Shown: positions 15,244-24,851, counted from the stretch's first letter. The stretch: 38,157 bases of DNA from Acidobacteriota bacterium (GCA_012719355.1 JAAYAM010000081.1:1-38157); one strand, 5' to 3'. Notes: generated by a model from the sequence alone, not told the origin. Translations and numbers: made by a program.

Positions 15244-17394
15244 TCAGTGCCTCTTTCCTGCGCACGCATTGATTGCGGTGATTACGTCATCGGGAGGGCC
15301 GCTCTTGGAGAGATAGTTCACGGCGCCCGCCTCCATCATTGCTGTCGCCTGTTCCTTTTCCTGGAACATGGACAATCCAATGACACTGATCTCGGGAAAT
15401 TCCGAATGGATGATACGGGTCGCCTGAATCCCGTTCATTCCCGGCATGCTGATGTCCATGAGAACGACATCGGGGTGAAGTCGTCGGACCATCTCGATGG
15501 CGGACTCGCCGTCCGAAGCTTCTCCTGCAACCTCCAGTTGCTCATGTTCCTGCAGCATGACAGCAAGCCCGTGCCTGACCACTGCATGATCGTCGACCAG
15601 CAGTATCCGGATCTTCTTTTTCGCCTTTCTTATCGAACCGGCTTGTCTCGATCTGAACCGTGGAGCCCGGCTTGCGCGACTCGAGGCAAGATCTCTCCCT
15701 GGTTCCACGGCCAGCGCCTGAGGAAGGACAAGGGTTATCTTCGATCCTGCTCTCGGAGCGCTTTCGACTTTCATCCGGCCGCCGAGCATCGAAAGACGTT
15801 CGCTGAGCATGAAGAGGCCGAAGCCTCCGGCCGTCCCCCCTCCAGACCTGATCTGGTTCGTGTCGAAGCCGCATCCTTCGTCCGCCACCGTGATCCAGAC
15901 CGACTCATCGTGACTTGATATGGTGATTCCAGCCGCTTTCACGCCGGCGTGTTTCCTTACATTCGACAACAGTTCCCGTATTGCATGAAACAGGAATGTT
16001 GATACCTTATCGGAGAGCCCGCTGTTCACGTCATGAATCTCCAGGCGCACGTCAAAGCCGTACTTGTCGTGCATCCACTGCGCCAGCCATTTTAGTCCTG
16101 CAATCAAGCCACTCTGGTGCAGAATCGGAGGGCTGAGCTCGGCAGTCAGCGAGCGGGAGGTCTTGATCGCCTCGTCGATCATGGCAGCCACTTCAACCAC
16201 TGCGTCTTTCCTGTCGGCACTTCTTTCAATTGTGGCAAGCTGGTATCTCGCACCGGCCAGGATCTGCTGAAGTCCGTCGTGCAGTTTCTGGGCAAGCCTC
16301 TTCCTTTCCCGGTCTTCAGCCACAATCAGTTCAAGTGCCAGAAGGCGAAGCTGCTCCGAGCGCTGTTCCACTTCGGCAGTCCTGGCCGCAACCTTGTGTT
16401 CAAGGAGTTCGTTCAGGGATCTCAGTTCCTCCTGAACCTGCATGCGCCTCAGGGCAAGTCCGAGCTGATCGCCCAACCCCTCGAGATAATGGACCAGATC
16501 AAGGGTCAGTCTGCCTTCTTCCCTTCCGTTGAGTTGGAGCAACCCGATGATCTCCCGACCGGAACGGACCGGAACGAGAGCCACCGATTGGTACCCCTGG
16601 CTTATGCAATTGTTGCGCGGCGATTTCCGCAATTCAGCTTCCGCCGGTATTGCAAGAAGGTCCGACGCCTTGTTGGTCCAAAAGCTCCCGTTGGAAGTGA
16701 AAAACGGCAGGTCTGGATCGGTACGGCCGGTGAGTATCAACCCGCAGGTGCATTCAAGAACGGGCTTTCCATCCTTGCCCAGTACCGGCTGTCCGTCTTC
16801 AGACCTGCTACAGAGCTGATTTTCCAGTAGAATGAATTCCTTCGAGAATCCTTTCTGCTCAAAATACGGATAGTCGTCCCCCTGTCGCAGCCGCAATCCT
16901 ACGGCATCGAGCCCGGTCGACTCCTGTATGAGGGCGAGAACTTCGCGTATCGATTCCGAGATGTCGCGGGTATCGCGGTTCAGGATCCGCAGGACCCCGG
17001 CCGTAAGAGTCTGCTGGGTCTTCTGATGGGAAGCTTCGCGGACGATCACCTGTATCGAGGGCTTGCCCTTCCATAGTATTGAGGCCGCGGTCATCTCGAC
17101 AAGAAACTGGATTCCGTCCAATCGTTTATGGCGGCACCCCATGCAGGACATGGTCTCCCCGGAATGAACTTTCCGGGCTTTCGCCTTCGCTTTCCTCCTC
17201 TCCCTGGGATGCAGCAATTCCAGCGGCGCCTTGGATTGAAGGTGTTCGATACAGGCCGCCTTGTACAGTCTCAGCGCTGCAGAATTGCAGTAGACGATTT
17301 TCTCATCCTGGCAGACGATGACCGCATCCGGCATACGCTCCAGCAACTCACGATAATGCCCTGTGGCGTCCTGAGGCATCATGTCAAATCCCAT
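15244..17394 (-). CDS. PAS-GAF-HisKA_3-HATPase-receiver hybrid histidine kinase
   Basis: The 716-residue soluble hybrid kinase has PAS (about 10-120), a GAF domain (about 135-320) with cysteines at LCSRSED and ECTCGL, a coiled coil, a HisKA_3 helix with phospho-acceptor His372 in KLHDGLQQIL, and HATPase_c (N-box ELLSNVRKHAGV, G1 DEGCGFD). A receiver follows (about 594-716) with DD601-602, Asp647 and Lys697. The receiver is NarL-like but stops without a LuxR helix-turn-helix, so phosphate must move on to another protein. It shares its layout with the degenerate protein at 5308, but here all catalytic residues are present. The ATG at 17394 is taken; the ATG at 17382 is an equally plausible start. 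Confidence 0.9.
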   Translation of the reverse strand: MGFDMMPQDATGHYRELLERMPDAVIVCQDEKIVYCNSAALRLYKAACIEHLQSKAPLELLHPRERRKAKAKARKVHSGETMSCMGCRHKRLDGIQFLVEMTAASILWKGKPSIQVIVREASHQKTQQTLTAGVLRILNRDTRDISESIREVLALIQESTGLDAVGLRLRQGDDYPYFEQKGFSKEFILLENQLCSRSEDGQPVLGKDGKPVLECTCGLILTGRTDPDLPFFTSNGSFWTNKASDLLAIPAEAELRKSPRNNCISQGYQSVALVPVRSGREIIGLLQLNGREEGRLTLDLVHYLEGLGDQLGLALRRMQVQEELRSLNELLEHKVAARTAEVEQRSEQLRLLALELIVAEDRERKRLAQKLHDGLQQILAGARYQLATIERSADRKDAVVEVAAMIDEAIKTSRSLTAELSPPILHQSGLIAGLKWLAQWMHDKYGFDVRLEIHDVNSGLSDKVSTFLFHAIRELLSNVRKHAGVKAAGITISSHDESVWITVADEGCGFDTNQIRSGGGTAGGFGLFMLSERLSMLGGRMKVESAPRAGSKITLVLPQALAVEPGRDLASSRASRAPRFRSRQAGSIRKAKKKIRILLVDDHAVVRHGLAVMLQEHEQLEVAGEASDGESAIEMVRRLHPDVVLMDISMPGMNGIQATRIIHSEFPEISVIGLSMFQEKEQATAMMEAGAVNYLSKSGPPDDVITAINACAGKRH

Positions 17395-17854
17395 CCTAAC
17401 TGATTTTGGTACTGCAGACGGAAATACACCTGCTGAATCTTCACTCCCTTAAGCAGGCCGGTCTCAGAAGCTTTCCGGAGTCTCAGGAGCTCTTCATCCG
17501 CCACCCAAACACCCCAATTATGGCTGTCTCAGCCTTGGACGGCGGTTATCAGAGGGCCATTCCTGCAGACTGGCCCCGGACGAGCAAACTCGTGCGGCGC
17601 CGTGAGGGGAACGAGCGCCAGGTTGCATTGTGCTTACACATTTTACACGTCGCGGTTGCGGTTTCAATGCTGCGAACAAAGATCATCGGAAGATTCGATC
17701 AAATACGGGCACGCCTGCCCGGAGACTCTCGTTTGGGTAGAAACACGCCTCTATTTTTGCGTAGTTCTCCGGATTCACTTGCCGGGCAAAAGGACATTTA
17801 ATCCTTCAGTTAGCACAACTTATGTCCTCGCAGGCACATACCGGAGTCTCGACC
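17395..17854. other. Divergent intergenic region between a hybrid kinase and thyX
   Basis: I see no credible gene in these 460 bases; a 131-codon open frame (17406-17801) has no ribosome site or recognisable protein features. The region must hold promoters for both flanking genes, but I could not fix a -35/-10 pair. A small GC hairpin (GGGCA...TGCCC) lies near 17708-17721. Confidence 0.45.
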
Positions 17855-18763
17855 ATGCACCAGCTTTACGATCCACTCCCCATTTCGGAAATCGACAACA
17901 TCATCGGAGTGCAGTTCAGGGTCCTCGACCAGGGGTTTGTGCGGGTCATCGATTACATGGGAGATGACGCCGCAATCATGCAGGCCGCCCGTGTTTCTTA
18001 CGGCCGGACCACGAAAGGCGAAATCAGAGACGCGCGCCTGATCAGGTACCTCATGCGCAATCGGCATACCAGCCCGTTTGAAATGTGTGAAATCAAGCTG
18101 CACGTCCGGGTCCCGATGGACTGCTGGCGCCAGTGGGTGAGGCATAGAACGGCAAGCATCAACGAGCATTCGACAAGATACGCGATTGCTAATGAAGGGA
18201 CCGCCAGGACAGCACCCGATGCATGGCGGCGCCAGAACCCCGTCAGGAAGCAGGGGAGCGACGGTTTGCTCGATTCGGAAACCGGGATGCAGCTGACGCT
18301 CGAGGAAGAGCAGCTTCTGATTCACTGCCGTGAGGTGTATGCAAAGAGAATCAGCGCCGGCGTCGCCAGGGAACAGGCCAGGAAGGATCTGCCGCTTTCG
18401 ACTTACACCGAGGCATTCTGGAAGACCGACCTGCACAATCTCCTCCATTTCCTGGAGCTTCGGATGCATCCGTCGGCACAGCTTGAAATCCGCAGCTATG
18501 CAAGAACGATAGGCTATGAAATCGTACGGCGCTGGTGCCCGGTGACATGGAAGGCCTTCCTTGATTACCGGATCGACTCGATCACGCTGAGCCGTCCTGA
18601 AATCTCAATTATCGCCGCTCTGACAAAGGGGCGGAAACTCGAGGCCATCAGGCTTGCCTCTGATTTCGGCTGGCTGACGGAAGCGAATTCCGAAAGGCTC
18701 GAAGCGGAACGAAAGCTGGAATGCCTGGGGCTGGAAATACCCTGGGGCGCATACTACGAGTGA
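17855..18763 (+). CDS. thyX: Flavin-dependent thymidylate synthase
   Basis: ThyX makes dTMP from dUMP using methylenetetrahydrofolate, FAD and NADPH. The 302-residue protein carries the diagnostic ThyX motif RHRTASINEHS (RHRx7S), preceded by HTSPFEMCEIKLHVRVPMDCWRQW split over the FAD/dUMP site, and RMHPSAQLEIRSYA further on. It is longer than the compact (about 220-residue) ThyX proteins; the extra part is mainly C-terminal after VTWKAFLDYR. I prefer the ATG at 17855 (GGAG at 17843-17846) to the one at 17822, which has no ribosome site. It converges with the cation-efflux gene, 8 nt away. No thyA is visible here. Confidence 0.93.
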   Translation: MHQLYDPLPISEIDNIIGVQFRVLDQGFVRVIDYMGDDAAIMQAARVSYGRTTKGEIRDARLIRYLMRNRHTSPFEMCEIKLHVRVPMDCWRQWVRHRTASINEHSTRYAIANEGTARTAPDAWRRQNPVRKQGSDGLLDSETGMQLTLEEEQLLIHCREVYAKRISAGVAREQARKDLPLSTYTEAFWKTDLHNLLHFLELRMHPSAQLEIRSYARTIGYEIVRRWCPVTWKAFLDYRIDSITLSRPEISIIAALTKGRKLEAIRLASDFGWLTEANSERLEAERKLECLGLEIPWGAYYE

Positions 18764-18771
18764 GGTTCAGG

Positions 18772-19683
18772 TTACAAATGCCTGTCGACGGCTTCGTGCG
18801 GCTCCAGGTGAGTGGAAACCGATGTCTTCGGCAGCCGCTCTTCAATCGCCGTCTCGATGCGTTCGCAGCGGTCATGGCCTTCCGTCACACTCATATTTCC
18901 GGGAACCGTCACATGAAGCTCAACGAAGCGGCGCGATCCTGACTTGCGCGTCCGGAGACTGTGGAAGGCCGTTCCGTCAGGCATCGAATCCCGTATCGCA
19001 TCCTCGATCTGCCGGATCTCATGGTCGGAGAGGCTGCTGTCCATGAGGCCGGAAATTGAACGTCGTATCAGCCCCGCCCCGGTACGCACGATGTTGAGGC
19101 CCACCAGGATCGCAATTACCGGGTCCAGGATCGCCCATTGCGGGGGAGCGAACGCAACGACGGCCAGCGCTGCGATGATGGCCGCCGACGTCCAGACGTC
19201 GACCATCAGATGTTGTGCGTCAGCCTCGAGCGCGATGCTGTCGTAGCGCTTTGCCATTCGCATCATGAAACGCGAGACGCCGAGGTTGATCCCTGACGCG
19301 ACAAATGCCACCGTCAGTCCGACATCCAGATTTTCCAGCGGCACCGGATCGATGAACCTGCGGACGGCGGCATAAGTGATGAATACTGCGGCCACGACGA
19401 TAAGTGCACCCTCGGCGCCGCTCGAGAAGTATTCGGCCTTATCATGGCCGTATGCGTGCGAGCTGTCGGCGGGGCGCTCGGCAACGACGAGTGCGGCAAA
19501 GGCAACCAGCGCCGCAACAAGGTTGACGGACGATTCGAGAGCGTCGGACAGGAGGCTTACCGAACCGGTGAGATAGTAGGCAGAGAGCTTCAGGGCCATC
19601 GTGACGATCGAGGCGCCGATCGATAGCAGAACAACCCGGCCGCCCGGGGATATCCTTGGTGACGACCTGCGGGCAGGTGGCAT
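18772..19683 (-). CDS. Cation diffusion facilitator (CDF) family metal efflux transporter
   Basis: This 303-residue inner-membrane protein exports divalent metal ions in exchange for protons. About six membrane segments lie between residues 15 and 205. Metal-site and family motifs are LLSDALESSVNL in TM2, AYGHDKAEYFSS in the loop and EADAQHLMVDVWTS in TM5, the last with the His/Asp pair. The cytoplasmic C-terminal domain (SGSRRFVELHVTVPG to STHLEPHEA) dimerises and binds metal. Specificity (Zn, Fe, Mn or Co) cannot be decided. The ATG at 19683 follows GGAGGGGAG, so the 22-residue extension to 19749 is rejected. The upstream universal stress gene is on the same strand, 100 nt away. Confidence 0.92.
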   Translation of the reverse strand: MPPARRSSPRISPGGRVVLLSIGASIVTMALKLSAYYLTGSVSLLSDALESSVNLVAALVAFAALVVAERPADSSHAYGHDKAEYFSSGAEGALIVVAAVFITYAAVRRFIDPVPLENLDVGLTVAFVASGINLGVSRFMMRMAKRYDSIALEADAQHLMVDVWTSAAIIAALAVVAFAPPQWAILDPVIAILVGLNIVRTGAGLIRRSISGLMDSSLSDHEIRQIEDAIRDSMPDGTAFHSLRTRKSGSRRFVELHVTVPGNMSVTEGHDRCERIETAIEERLPKTSVSTHLEPHEAVDRHL

Positions 19684-19785
19684 ACTCCCCTCCAGTCTCT
19701 CGACGCGGCCCGGGATTGCACAGACCGGAATCCGTGCAATCCGTAACATCAGCGTCCGAGTCAGGCCCGCTACTTCATATCAATA

Positions 19786-20238
19786 TTAGCGGGGGGCTCG
19801 TATCGTAAGAACCGGCTGGCCGGCCAGCCGCACCACCTTTTCTGCAACGGAACCGAACACGAGCCGGTCGAATCCCGTCCGTCCGTGAGTAGCAATGACG
19901 ATCAGGTCCACCTGTTCGTCCTGCCCGAATCTGACAATCTGGTCGGCTGCCCCGCCTGCCAGGATCTGGCTGCGGATCTGGATATCGCGATTCCCCAGCT
20001 TTGAGATTTCCTTCTGAAGCTCGCTTTCCGCGGAGCGTTCGATTTCCTTTTGATATGCCGTCACGTCGAACTGCGACGAGCTGATGAAGTCGACATCGAG
20101 ACCCGGAACAGGCGGAACGACGTTGAGCACGATCAACTCGGCCGAGAAATGTCGGGCGAGTTCAGCAGCGGCTTCCAGAGCCATGAACGAGGGATCACTG
20201 AAGTCCGTGGGACACAGAATCTTCTTAACTGGTAACAT
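19786..20238 (-). CDS. Universal stress protein (UspA family)
   Basis: This 150-residue single-domain Usp starts VKKILCPTDFSDPS and ends VLTIRAP. The ATP-binding signature G-x2-G-x9-G-[ST] appears as HGRTGFDRLVFGSVAEKVV, so it should be of the ATP-binding type. Such proteins are cytoplasmic dimers induced by starvation or energy stress; the specific role is unknown. The ATG at 20238 has GGAGA five bases upstream, excluding a 12-residue extension to 20274. It lies upstream of the CDF gene on the same strand and may share its transcript. Confidence 0.92.
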   Translation of the reverse strand: MLPVKKILCPTDFSDPSFMALEAAAELARHFSAELIVLNVVPPVPGLDVDFISSSQFDVTAYQKEIERSAESELQKEISKLGNRDIQIRSQILAGGAADQIVRFGQDEQVDLIVIATHGRTGFDRLVFGSVAEKVVRLAGQPVLTIRAPR

Positions 20239-20553
20239 GCGTCTCTCCAATCTCTTTGTTACGTGCACGAACACTGCATCAGTATAACGCTCCGTATGCT
20301 CTCAGCCCGGACGGTTTATTTCAAGAAAATCTCGCGGCCGGAATCGCGGACCGGGACAACGCTACTAAGGACTTGCGGTTCCAAAACTTAGGGAATACAA
20401 TCACATACGAAACGGTTTGTGATGGATGATGTGAAGGCCGAATCACCGGCCTTTACAGCGGCTCATCACCTCGCAGGCTCCAAAATGCATCCGGTGGAGA
20501 GTCCTGCGAATATGTCAGCCTACCCTGGGCTCGAGATTTGTTGTGCAGTACAT
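20239..20553. other. Intergenic region upstream of tRNA-Ser and usp
   Basis: The 315 bases between the divergent universal stress gene and the tRNA contain no supported gene. Promoters for both should lie here. No strong repeat or hairpin was seen. Confidence 0.45.
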
Positions 20554-20644
<91 letters not shown>

Positions 20645-20719
20645 CTGGATTTGCTCTATCATGAGTCCCTGCATCTGAACCACACCAGAGTTCCTTTTGC
20701 TCTGCCTGGAGGTAACACT

Positions 20720-22051
20720 ATGGCAAAGCTGAAAGAAGTTTTATTCCGGAAAATCAAAGAACACCGTCCCCGGACCCAGTCGCTGCTCAAAAACTCGTCG
20801 GATGTGAGAGTGGGTGAAGTCACAATCGGACAGGTCATCGGCGGCGCCCGCGGTGTCCGATGTCTGGTTACCGACATTTCTTATCTCGATCCCTACGAGG
20901 GCATACGGTTCCGCGGCAAGACGATCCCGGAATCCTTTGCAGCATTGCCGAAGTATCCCGGCAGAGCATACCCGTCGGTGGAAGCGTTCTACTGGTTCCT
21001 GCTGACCGGAGACCCTCCAACACAACAGGAAGCCGACGAACTGACCAGGGAGTTCGTGAGCCGCCGGCCCCTGCCGCAGTACGTGATCGATCTCATCCGC
21101 GCGATGCCCCGCGACACGCACCCGATGACCATGTTCTCTGCGGCTATCCTGGCAATGCAGCGCGAGTCGCTGTTCGTCAAGCGCTACAACGAAGGTCTGA
21201 AGAAGGACGACTATTGGGATCCGATGTACGAGGACTGCACCAATCTCCTCGCAAAGATCCCGCTGATAGCGGCCTACATCTACCGCATGAAGTACAGGTC
21301 CGACATCCACATACCGTCCAACAACGAGCTTGATCTGGGCGGAAATTTCGCCTGGCAGATGGGGTTCCCCGAGCCTTGCGACGACGTCGCCAGGATGCAT
21401 TTCATACTGCACTCGGACCACGAGTCGGGCAACGTCTGCTCCCACACCACGCACCTGGTCGCGTCGGCCCTGTCCGACGCGTACTATGCCCTGTCGGCAG
21501 GCATGAACGGCCTCGCCGGCCCTCTGCATGGACTGGCCAGCCAGGAAGTGCTGCGCTGGATCATGAATGTCCGTGCCGAGCTGGGAAACAAGATCCCAAG
21601 CGAAGAGGAAATGAAGAAATACGTGTGGGACACCCTGGAATCCGGGCAGGTCGTTCCCGGATACGGACACGCGGTATTGCGCAAGACGGACCCGCGCTAT
21701 ACGGCGCAGCGGGAATTCTGCCTTAAGCACCTCCCTGACGATCCGCTGTTCAAGTATGTGGACCTGCTGTACAAGGTCGTCCCCGACATTCTCGAGAAGC
21801 AGGGCAAAGCGAAGAATCCGTGGCCGAATGTGGATGCGCAGTCGGGCGTGATTCACTGGCATTACGGGTTGACCGAATGGGACTTCTATACGGTGCTGTT
21901 CGGAATCGGGCGCGCCATCGGAGTTCTTGCGAATATCATCTGGGACCGTGCTTTGGGTTATCCCATCGAAAGGCCCAAATCTCTTACCACGAAGATGCTG
22001 GAGGACCTTGCATCGAATACCATCAGGCTCGAGGACATCCCCGCCGATTGA
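20720..22051 (+). CDS. gltA: Citrate synthase, eukaryotic (mitochondrial)-like type
   Basis: Citrate synthase condenses acetyl-CoA and oxaloacetate at entry to the TCA cycle. The 443-residue protein resembles the eukaryotic-type enzyme also known in Geobacter rather than the common E. coli type II form. Family segments are LHSDHESGNVCSHTTHLVAS, GLAGPLHGLASQEVL with the first catalytic His, GYGHAVLRKTDPRY with the second, and WPNVDAQSGV with the Asp. The match to the mammalian active site extends over whole blocks. GGAGG nine bases ahead fixes the ATG at 20720. It begins 76 nt after the tRNA. A perfect GC-rich hairpin follows the stop. Confidence 0.95.
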   Translation: MAKLKEVLFRKIKEHRPRTQSLLKNSSDVRVGEVTIGQVIGGARGVRCLVTDISYLDPYEGIRFRGKTIPESFAALPKYPGRAYPSVEAFYWFLLTGDPPTQQEADELTREFVSRRPLPQYVIDLIRAMPRDTHPMTMFSAAILAMQRESLFVKRYNEGLKKDDYWDPMYEDCTNLLAKIPLIAAYIYRMKYRSDIHIPSNNELDLGGNFAWQMGFPEPCDDVARMHFILHSDHESGNVCSHTTHLVASALSDAYYALSAGMNGLAGPLHGLASQEVLRWIMNVRAELGNKIPSEEEMKKYVWDTLESGQVVPGYGHAVLRKTDPRYTAQREFCLKHLPDDPLFKYVDLLYKVVPDILEKQGKAKNPWPNVDAQSGVIHWHYGLTEWDFYTVLFGIGRAIGVLANIIWDRALGYPIERPKSLTTKMLEDLASNTIRLEDIPAD

Positions 22052-22058
22052 AACCTGA

Positions 22059-22082
22059 ACCGGGACCGCCAGCGGTCCCGGT
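22059..22082 (+). terminator. GC-rich perfect hairpin after citrate synthase
   Basis: ACCGGGACCGC (22059-22069) pairs exactly with GCGGTCCCGGT (22072-22082), an 11-bp stem with a minimal loop, starting eight bases after the citrate synthase stop. It is followed by a C-rich stretch rather than U residues, so it may act as a terminator, an mRNA 3' stabiliser or a partial attenuator before the M16 gene. Confidence 0.6.
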
Positions 22083-22123
22083 CCTCCCCCAGCCGATCCG
22101 AATTCCAACAAGAGGAGAATACC

Positions 22124-24838
22124 GTGCCGGAATCCACAATCCCAAACCTTCACTTCAAGAAGTACAAGCTGAAAAACGGTCTCGAAGTCATCCTTAGCGA
22201 GGATCACCGGCTGCCGCTTGTCGCCGTCAACATCTGGTATCACGTCGGTCCGGCAAACGAACGACCGGGACTTACCGGATTCGCCCATCTGTTCGAGCAC
22301 ATGATGTTTGAGGGTTCCAGGTACGTCGGGCCCAAAGCGCACTTCCTTCACCTTGAATCCGCAGGCGCAAGCAGCATAAACGGCACCACCGATTTCGACC
22401 GCACCAACTACTTCGAAACGCTCCCCTCGAATCAGCTGGAACTGGCCCTGTGGCTCGAGAGCGACCGCATGGGTTTTCTGCTCGACTGCGTTGACGACAA
22501 GAAGCTCGAGAACCAACGCGACGTGGTCCGCAATGAACGTCGCCAGAGCATCGAAAGCGCCCCTTACGGCCTTGTGCAGGAAGAGCTTTTCCACCTCCTC
22601 TTTCCGCCGGATCATCCCTACTATGCCTCGGTCATCGGGTCGCACCAGGATATCGAAGCGGCACGGCTGTTGGACGTAAGAGAGTTCTTCCAGCTCTACT
22701 ATGCTCCCAACAACGCAAGCCTTGCGATTGTCGGGGATATCGACCCCGCCGCGACAGAGCGCCTCGTCGAGAAATACTTCGGCCCGATTCCCGCCGGGAA
22801 GCCGGTACCGCGCCCCCGGGTGATTACGCCACCTATCACTTCTCAAAGGCGCATTACGGTCGAAGATCAGGTTGAATTGCCCCGCATCTACATTGCCTGG
22901 ATCACGCCGCCGATATTCTCGCAGGGAGATGCCGACTGCGATCTTGCGGCCCGAATACTGGGAGGAGGCAAGTCGAGCCGCCTGTACCGGAAACTTGTCT
23001 ATGACAGGAGGATCGCGCAGGACACAATCGCCCACCAGTATTCGCTGGCGCTCGGTTCCGTGTTCACGATCGAAGCCACATGCAAGCCCGGAGTCGAGCC
23101 GCGGCAGGTGGAGGACGCGATCTGGGAGGAGCTGGCCGAATTCAGCAGGAACGGCCCGACTGAGGCTGAACTCGAAAGGGCAGGAAATACCATAGAATCC
23201 CACATTATTCGCGCTCTCGAGAACCTGGGCGGATTTGGAGGAGTGGCCGACCGCCTCAACCAGTACAACCACTTTCTTGGCGATCCCGGCTATCTCCCCA
23301 GGGACATCGGAAGATACAGGAGCGCCACGCTGGAATCGCTCCGCCGTCTGGCGGAAACCGAACTGCGGCAGGAAAAAAGCGCCGTGGTATACGGTGTTCC
23401 CGGAACAAAGGTGATTACAGACGTTCCCAGGATCTCTCATCCCGCCAGTGTCGTCTCTGACCCGCAGCCGATTCCGGGGCAGGAATGGCGAAGCAATCCT
23501 CCTGCACCCGGGCCTTCACCTGCCTTGAGTCTCCCGATCCCAAACCGGCTCACACTTTCCAACGGGCTGTCGGTCTTCCTTGTCGAACAGCATAGTCTCC
23601 CGATAGTCTCGGCAAACCTCATCGTGCTGAGCGGCAGCGACAGGAATCCGCCCGATCTTCCGGGCCTCGCTTCCTTTACGGCTGAAATGCTGGACGAAGG
23701 GACGGGCAGGCGTTCTCCGCTCGAAATTGCGGCAGACGCCGATCAGATCGGCGCATCACTGTCTACCGGGTCGTCAATGGACCTGTCGTACGCCGCTATG
23801 CGCACCCTCAGGAAGAACACGGATGCGGCGTTCGAGCTTCTGTCGGACGTTCTTCTCAACCCGCTCTTTGCGCCGGAGGAAATCGAGCGCATCCGCCACC
23901 ACCGCGTCACCCACATCCAGCAGCAGAAGGATAATCCGGCAGTGCTTGCCATCAAGGTCTTCTTCAATGCAGTGTACGGCCCGTCACACCCCTACGGGTT
24001 CACCGATATCGGCACGGAGGAATCCAACCGGGTTCTGACACGAGATCTGCTCCGGGGATTCTACCAGGGCGGATATACAGCAGCGAATTCGGCCCTGATC
24101 GTCGCGGGGGATCTTACGCAGCCCGAGCTTGAATCGCTGGCGGAGAAACATCTTGGAGGATGGAGATCAGAAGGCGAGGCAAGGGAAATATCTGAAGTCG
24201 GCACAAGACCCGGGCGCCGCATCATTGTCGTTCATAAGCCGGCCTCGCCTCAGACGGTACTGAGGATCGGACACGTCGGCACGCCGCGTTCCAATCCCGA
24301 CTACGTCGCCCTTGAGGTGATGAACACGGCCCTCGGCGGCCTGTTCTCCAGCAGAATCAACCAGAACCTGAGAGAAAAACACGGCTACACCTATGGTGCG
24401 TCGTCAGCTTTCATCTTCCGGCGGGGCGCGGGCCCGTTTCTGGTGGGAACCTCTGTGCGCACGGACGTGACCGCCGATGCTATACGCGAAATCTTCCGGG
24501 AGATCGAGCGAATGAGAGAGAGTGAAATCCTGCCCGAAGAACTGGCGACAGCGAAAGACTCCATCTCACGGTCGCTCCCCGGTCTGTTTGAAACGACCCC
24601 GGAAGCAGCATCGAGCATAGGGCAGCTTTTCGTCCACGGTCTTCCGCTCGATTATTATCACAACCTTCCCGACCAGATTGAAAGCGTTTCCACTTCAAGG
24701 GTCAGGGAAGTGGCGGAGAAATACCTCAGGCCCGACGAGGCCATCATCGTGGCTGTAGGCGACAGGAGCAGGATCGAACCGCAACTCGAAAAGCTCGATT
24801 TCGGTCCCATAGAATTCCGTGATTCCATCGGGAAGTGA
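22124..24838 (+). CDS. M16 family metallopeptidase, fused active and inactive modules
   Basis: The 904-residue protein holds two M16 modules in tandem, each of two subdomains. The first (about 1-440) has the inverted zinc motif HLFEHMMFEG (HxxEH) and a downstream Glu in ENQRDVVRNERRQ, so it should be catalytic. The second (about 460-904) keeps the fold but has FTAEMLDEG where the zinc motif should be, so it lacks metal ligands. It probably completes the chamber, as in pitrilysin-like and processing-peptidase-like pairs. Substrates are usually short peptides. The GTG at 22124 has AGAGGAG upstream. No clear signal peptide is present, which is unusual for Gram-negative homologues and suggests a cytoplasmic location unless the start is misjudged. 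Confidence 0.93.
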   Translation: MPESTIPNLHFKKYKLKNGLEVILSEDHRLPLVAVNIWYHVGPANERPGLTGFAHLFEHMMFEGSRYVGPKAHFLHLESAGASSINGTTDFDRTNYFETLPSNQLELALWLESDRMGFLLDCVDDKKLENQRDVVRNERRQSIESAPYGLVQEELFHLLFPPDHPYYASVIGSHQDIEAARLLDVREFFQLYYAPNNASLAIVGDIDPAATERLVEKYFGPIPAGKPVPRPRVITPPITSQRRITVEDQVELPRIYIAWITPPIFSQGDADCDLAARILGGGKSSRLYRKLVYDRRIAQDTIAHQYSLALGSVFTIEATCKPGVEPRQVEDAIWEELAEFSRNGPTEAELERAGNTIESHIIRALENLGGFGGVADRLNQYNHFLGDPGYLPRDIGRYRSATLESLRRLAETELRQEKSAVVYGVPGTKVITDVPRISHPASVVSDPQPIPGQEWRSNPPAPGPSPALSLPIPNRLTLSNGLSVFLVEQHSLPIVSANLIVLSGSDRNPPDLPGLASFTAEMLDEGTGRRSPLEIAADADQIGASLSTGSSMDLSYAAMRTLRKNTDAAFELLSDVLLNPLFAPEEIERIRHHRVTHIQQQKDNPAVLAIKVFFNAVYGPSHPYGFTDIGTEESNRVLTRDLLRGFYQGGYTAANSALIVAGDLTQPELESLAEKHLGGWRSEGEAREISEVGTRPGRRIIVVHKPASPQTVLRIGHVGTPRSNPDYVALEVMNTALGGLFSSRINQNLREKHGYTYGASSAFIFRRGAGPFLVGTSVRTDVTADAIREIFREIERMRESEILPEELATAKDSISRSLPGLFETTPEAASSIGQLFVHGLPLDYYHNLPDQIESVSTSRVREVAEKYLRPDEAIIVAVGDRSRIEPQLEKLDFGPIEFRDSIGK

Positions 24839-24851
24839 GTTGAGGCGGCGC

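Noticed and set aside
17406-17801. 131-codon frame between the hybrid kinase and thyX
   Set aside because: It has no ribosome site or family feature and lies in a divergent promoter region.
20741-23440. 899-codon minus-strand open frame
   Set aside because: It is antisense to citrate synthase and the M16 peptidase, both certain. Codon bias of those genes leaves the opposite frame free of stops; its product is rich in Arg/Gly/His with no domain pattern.
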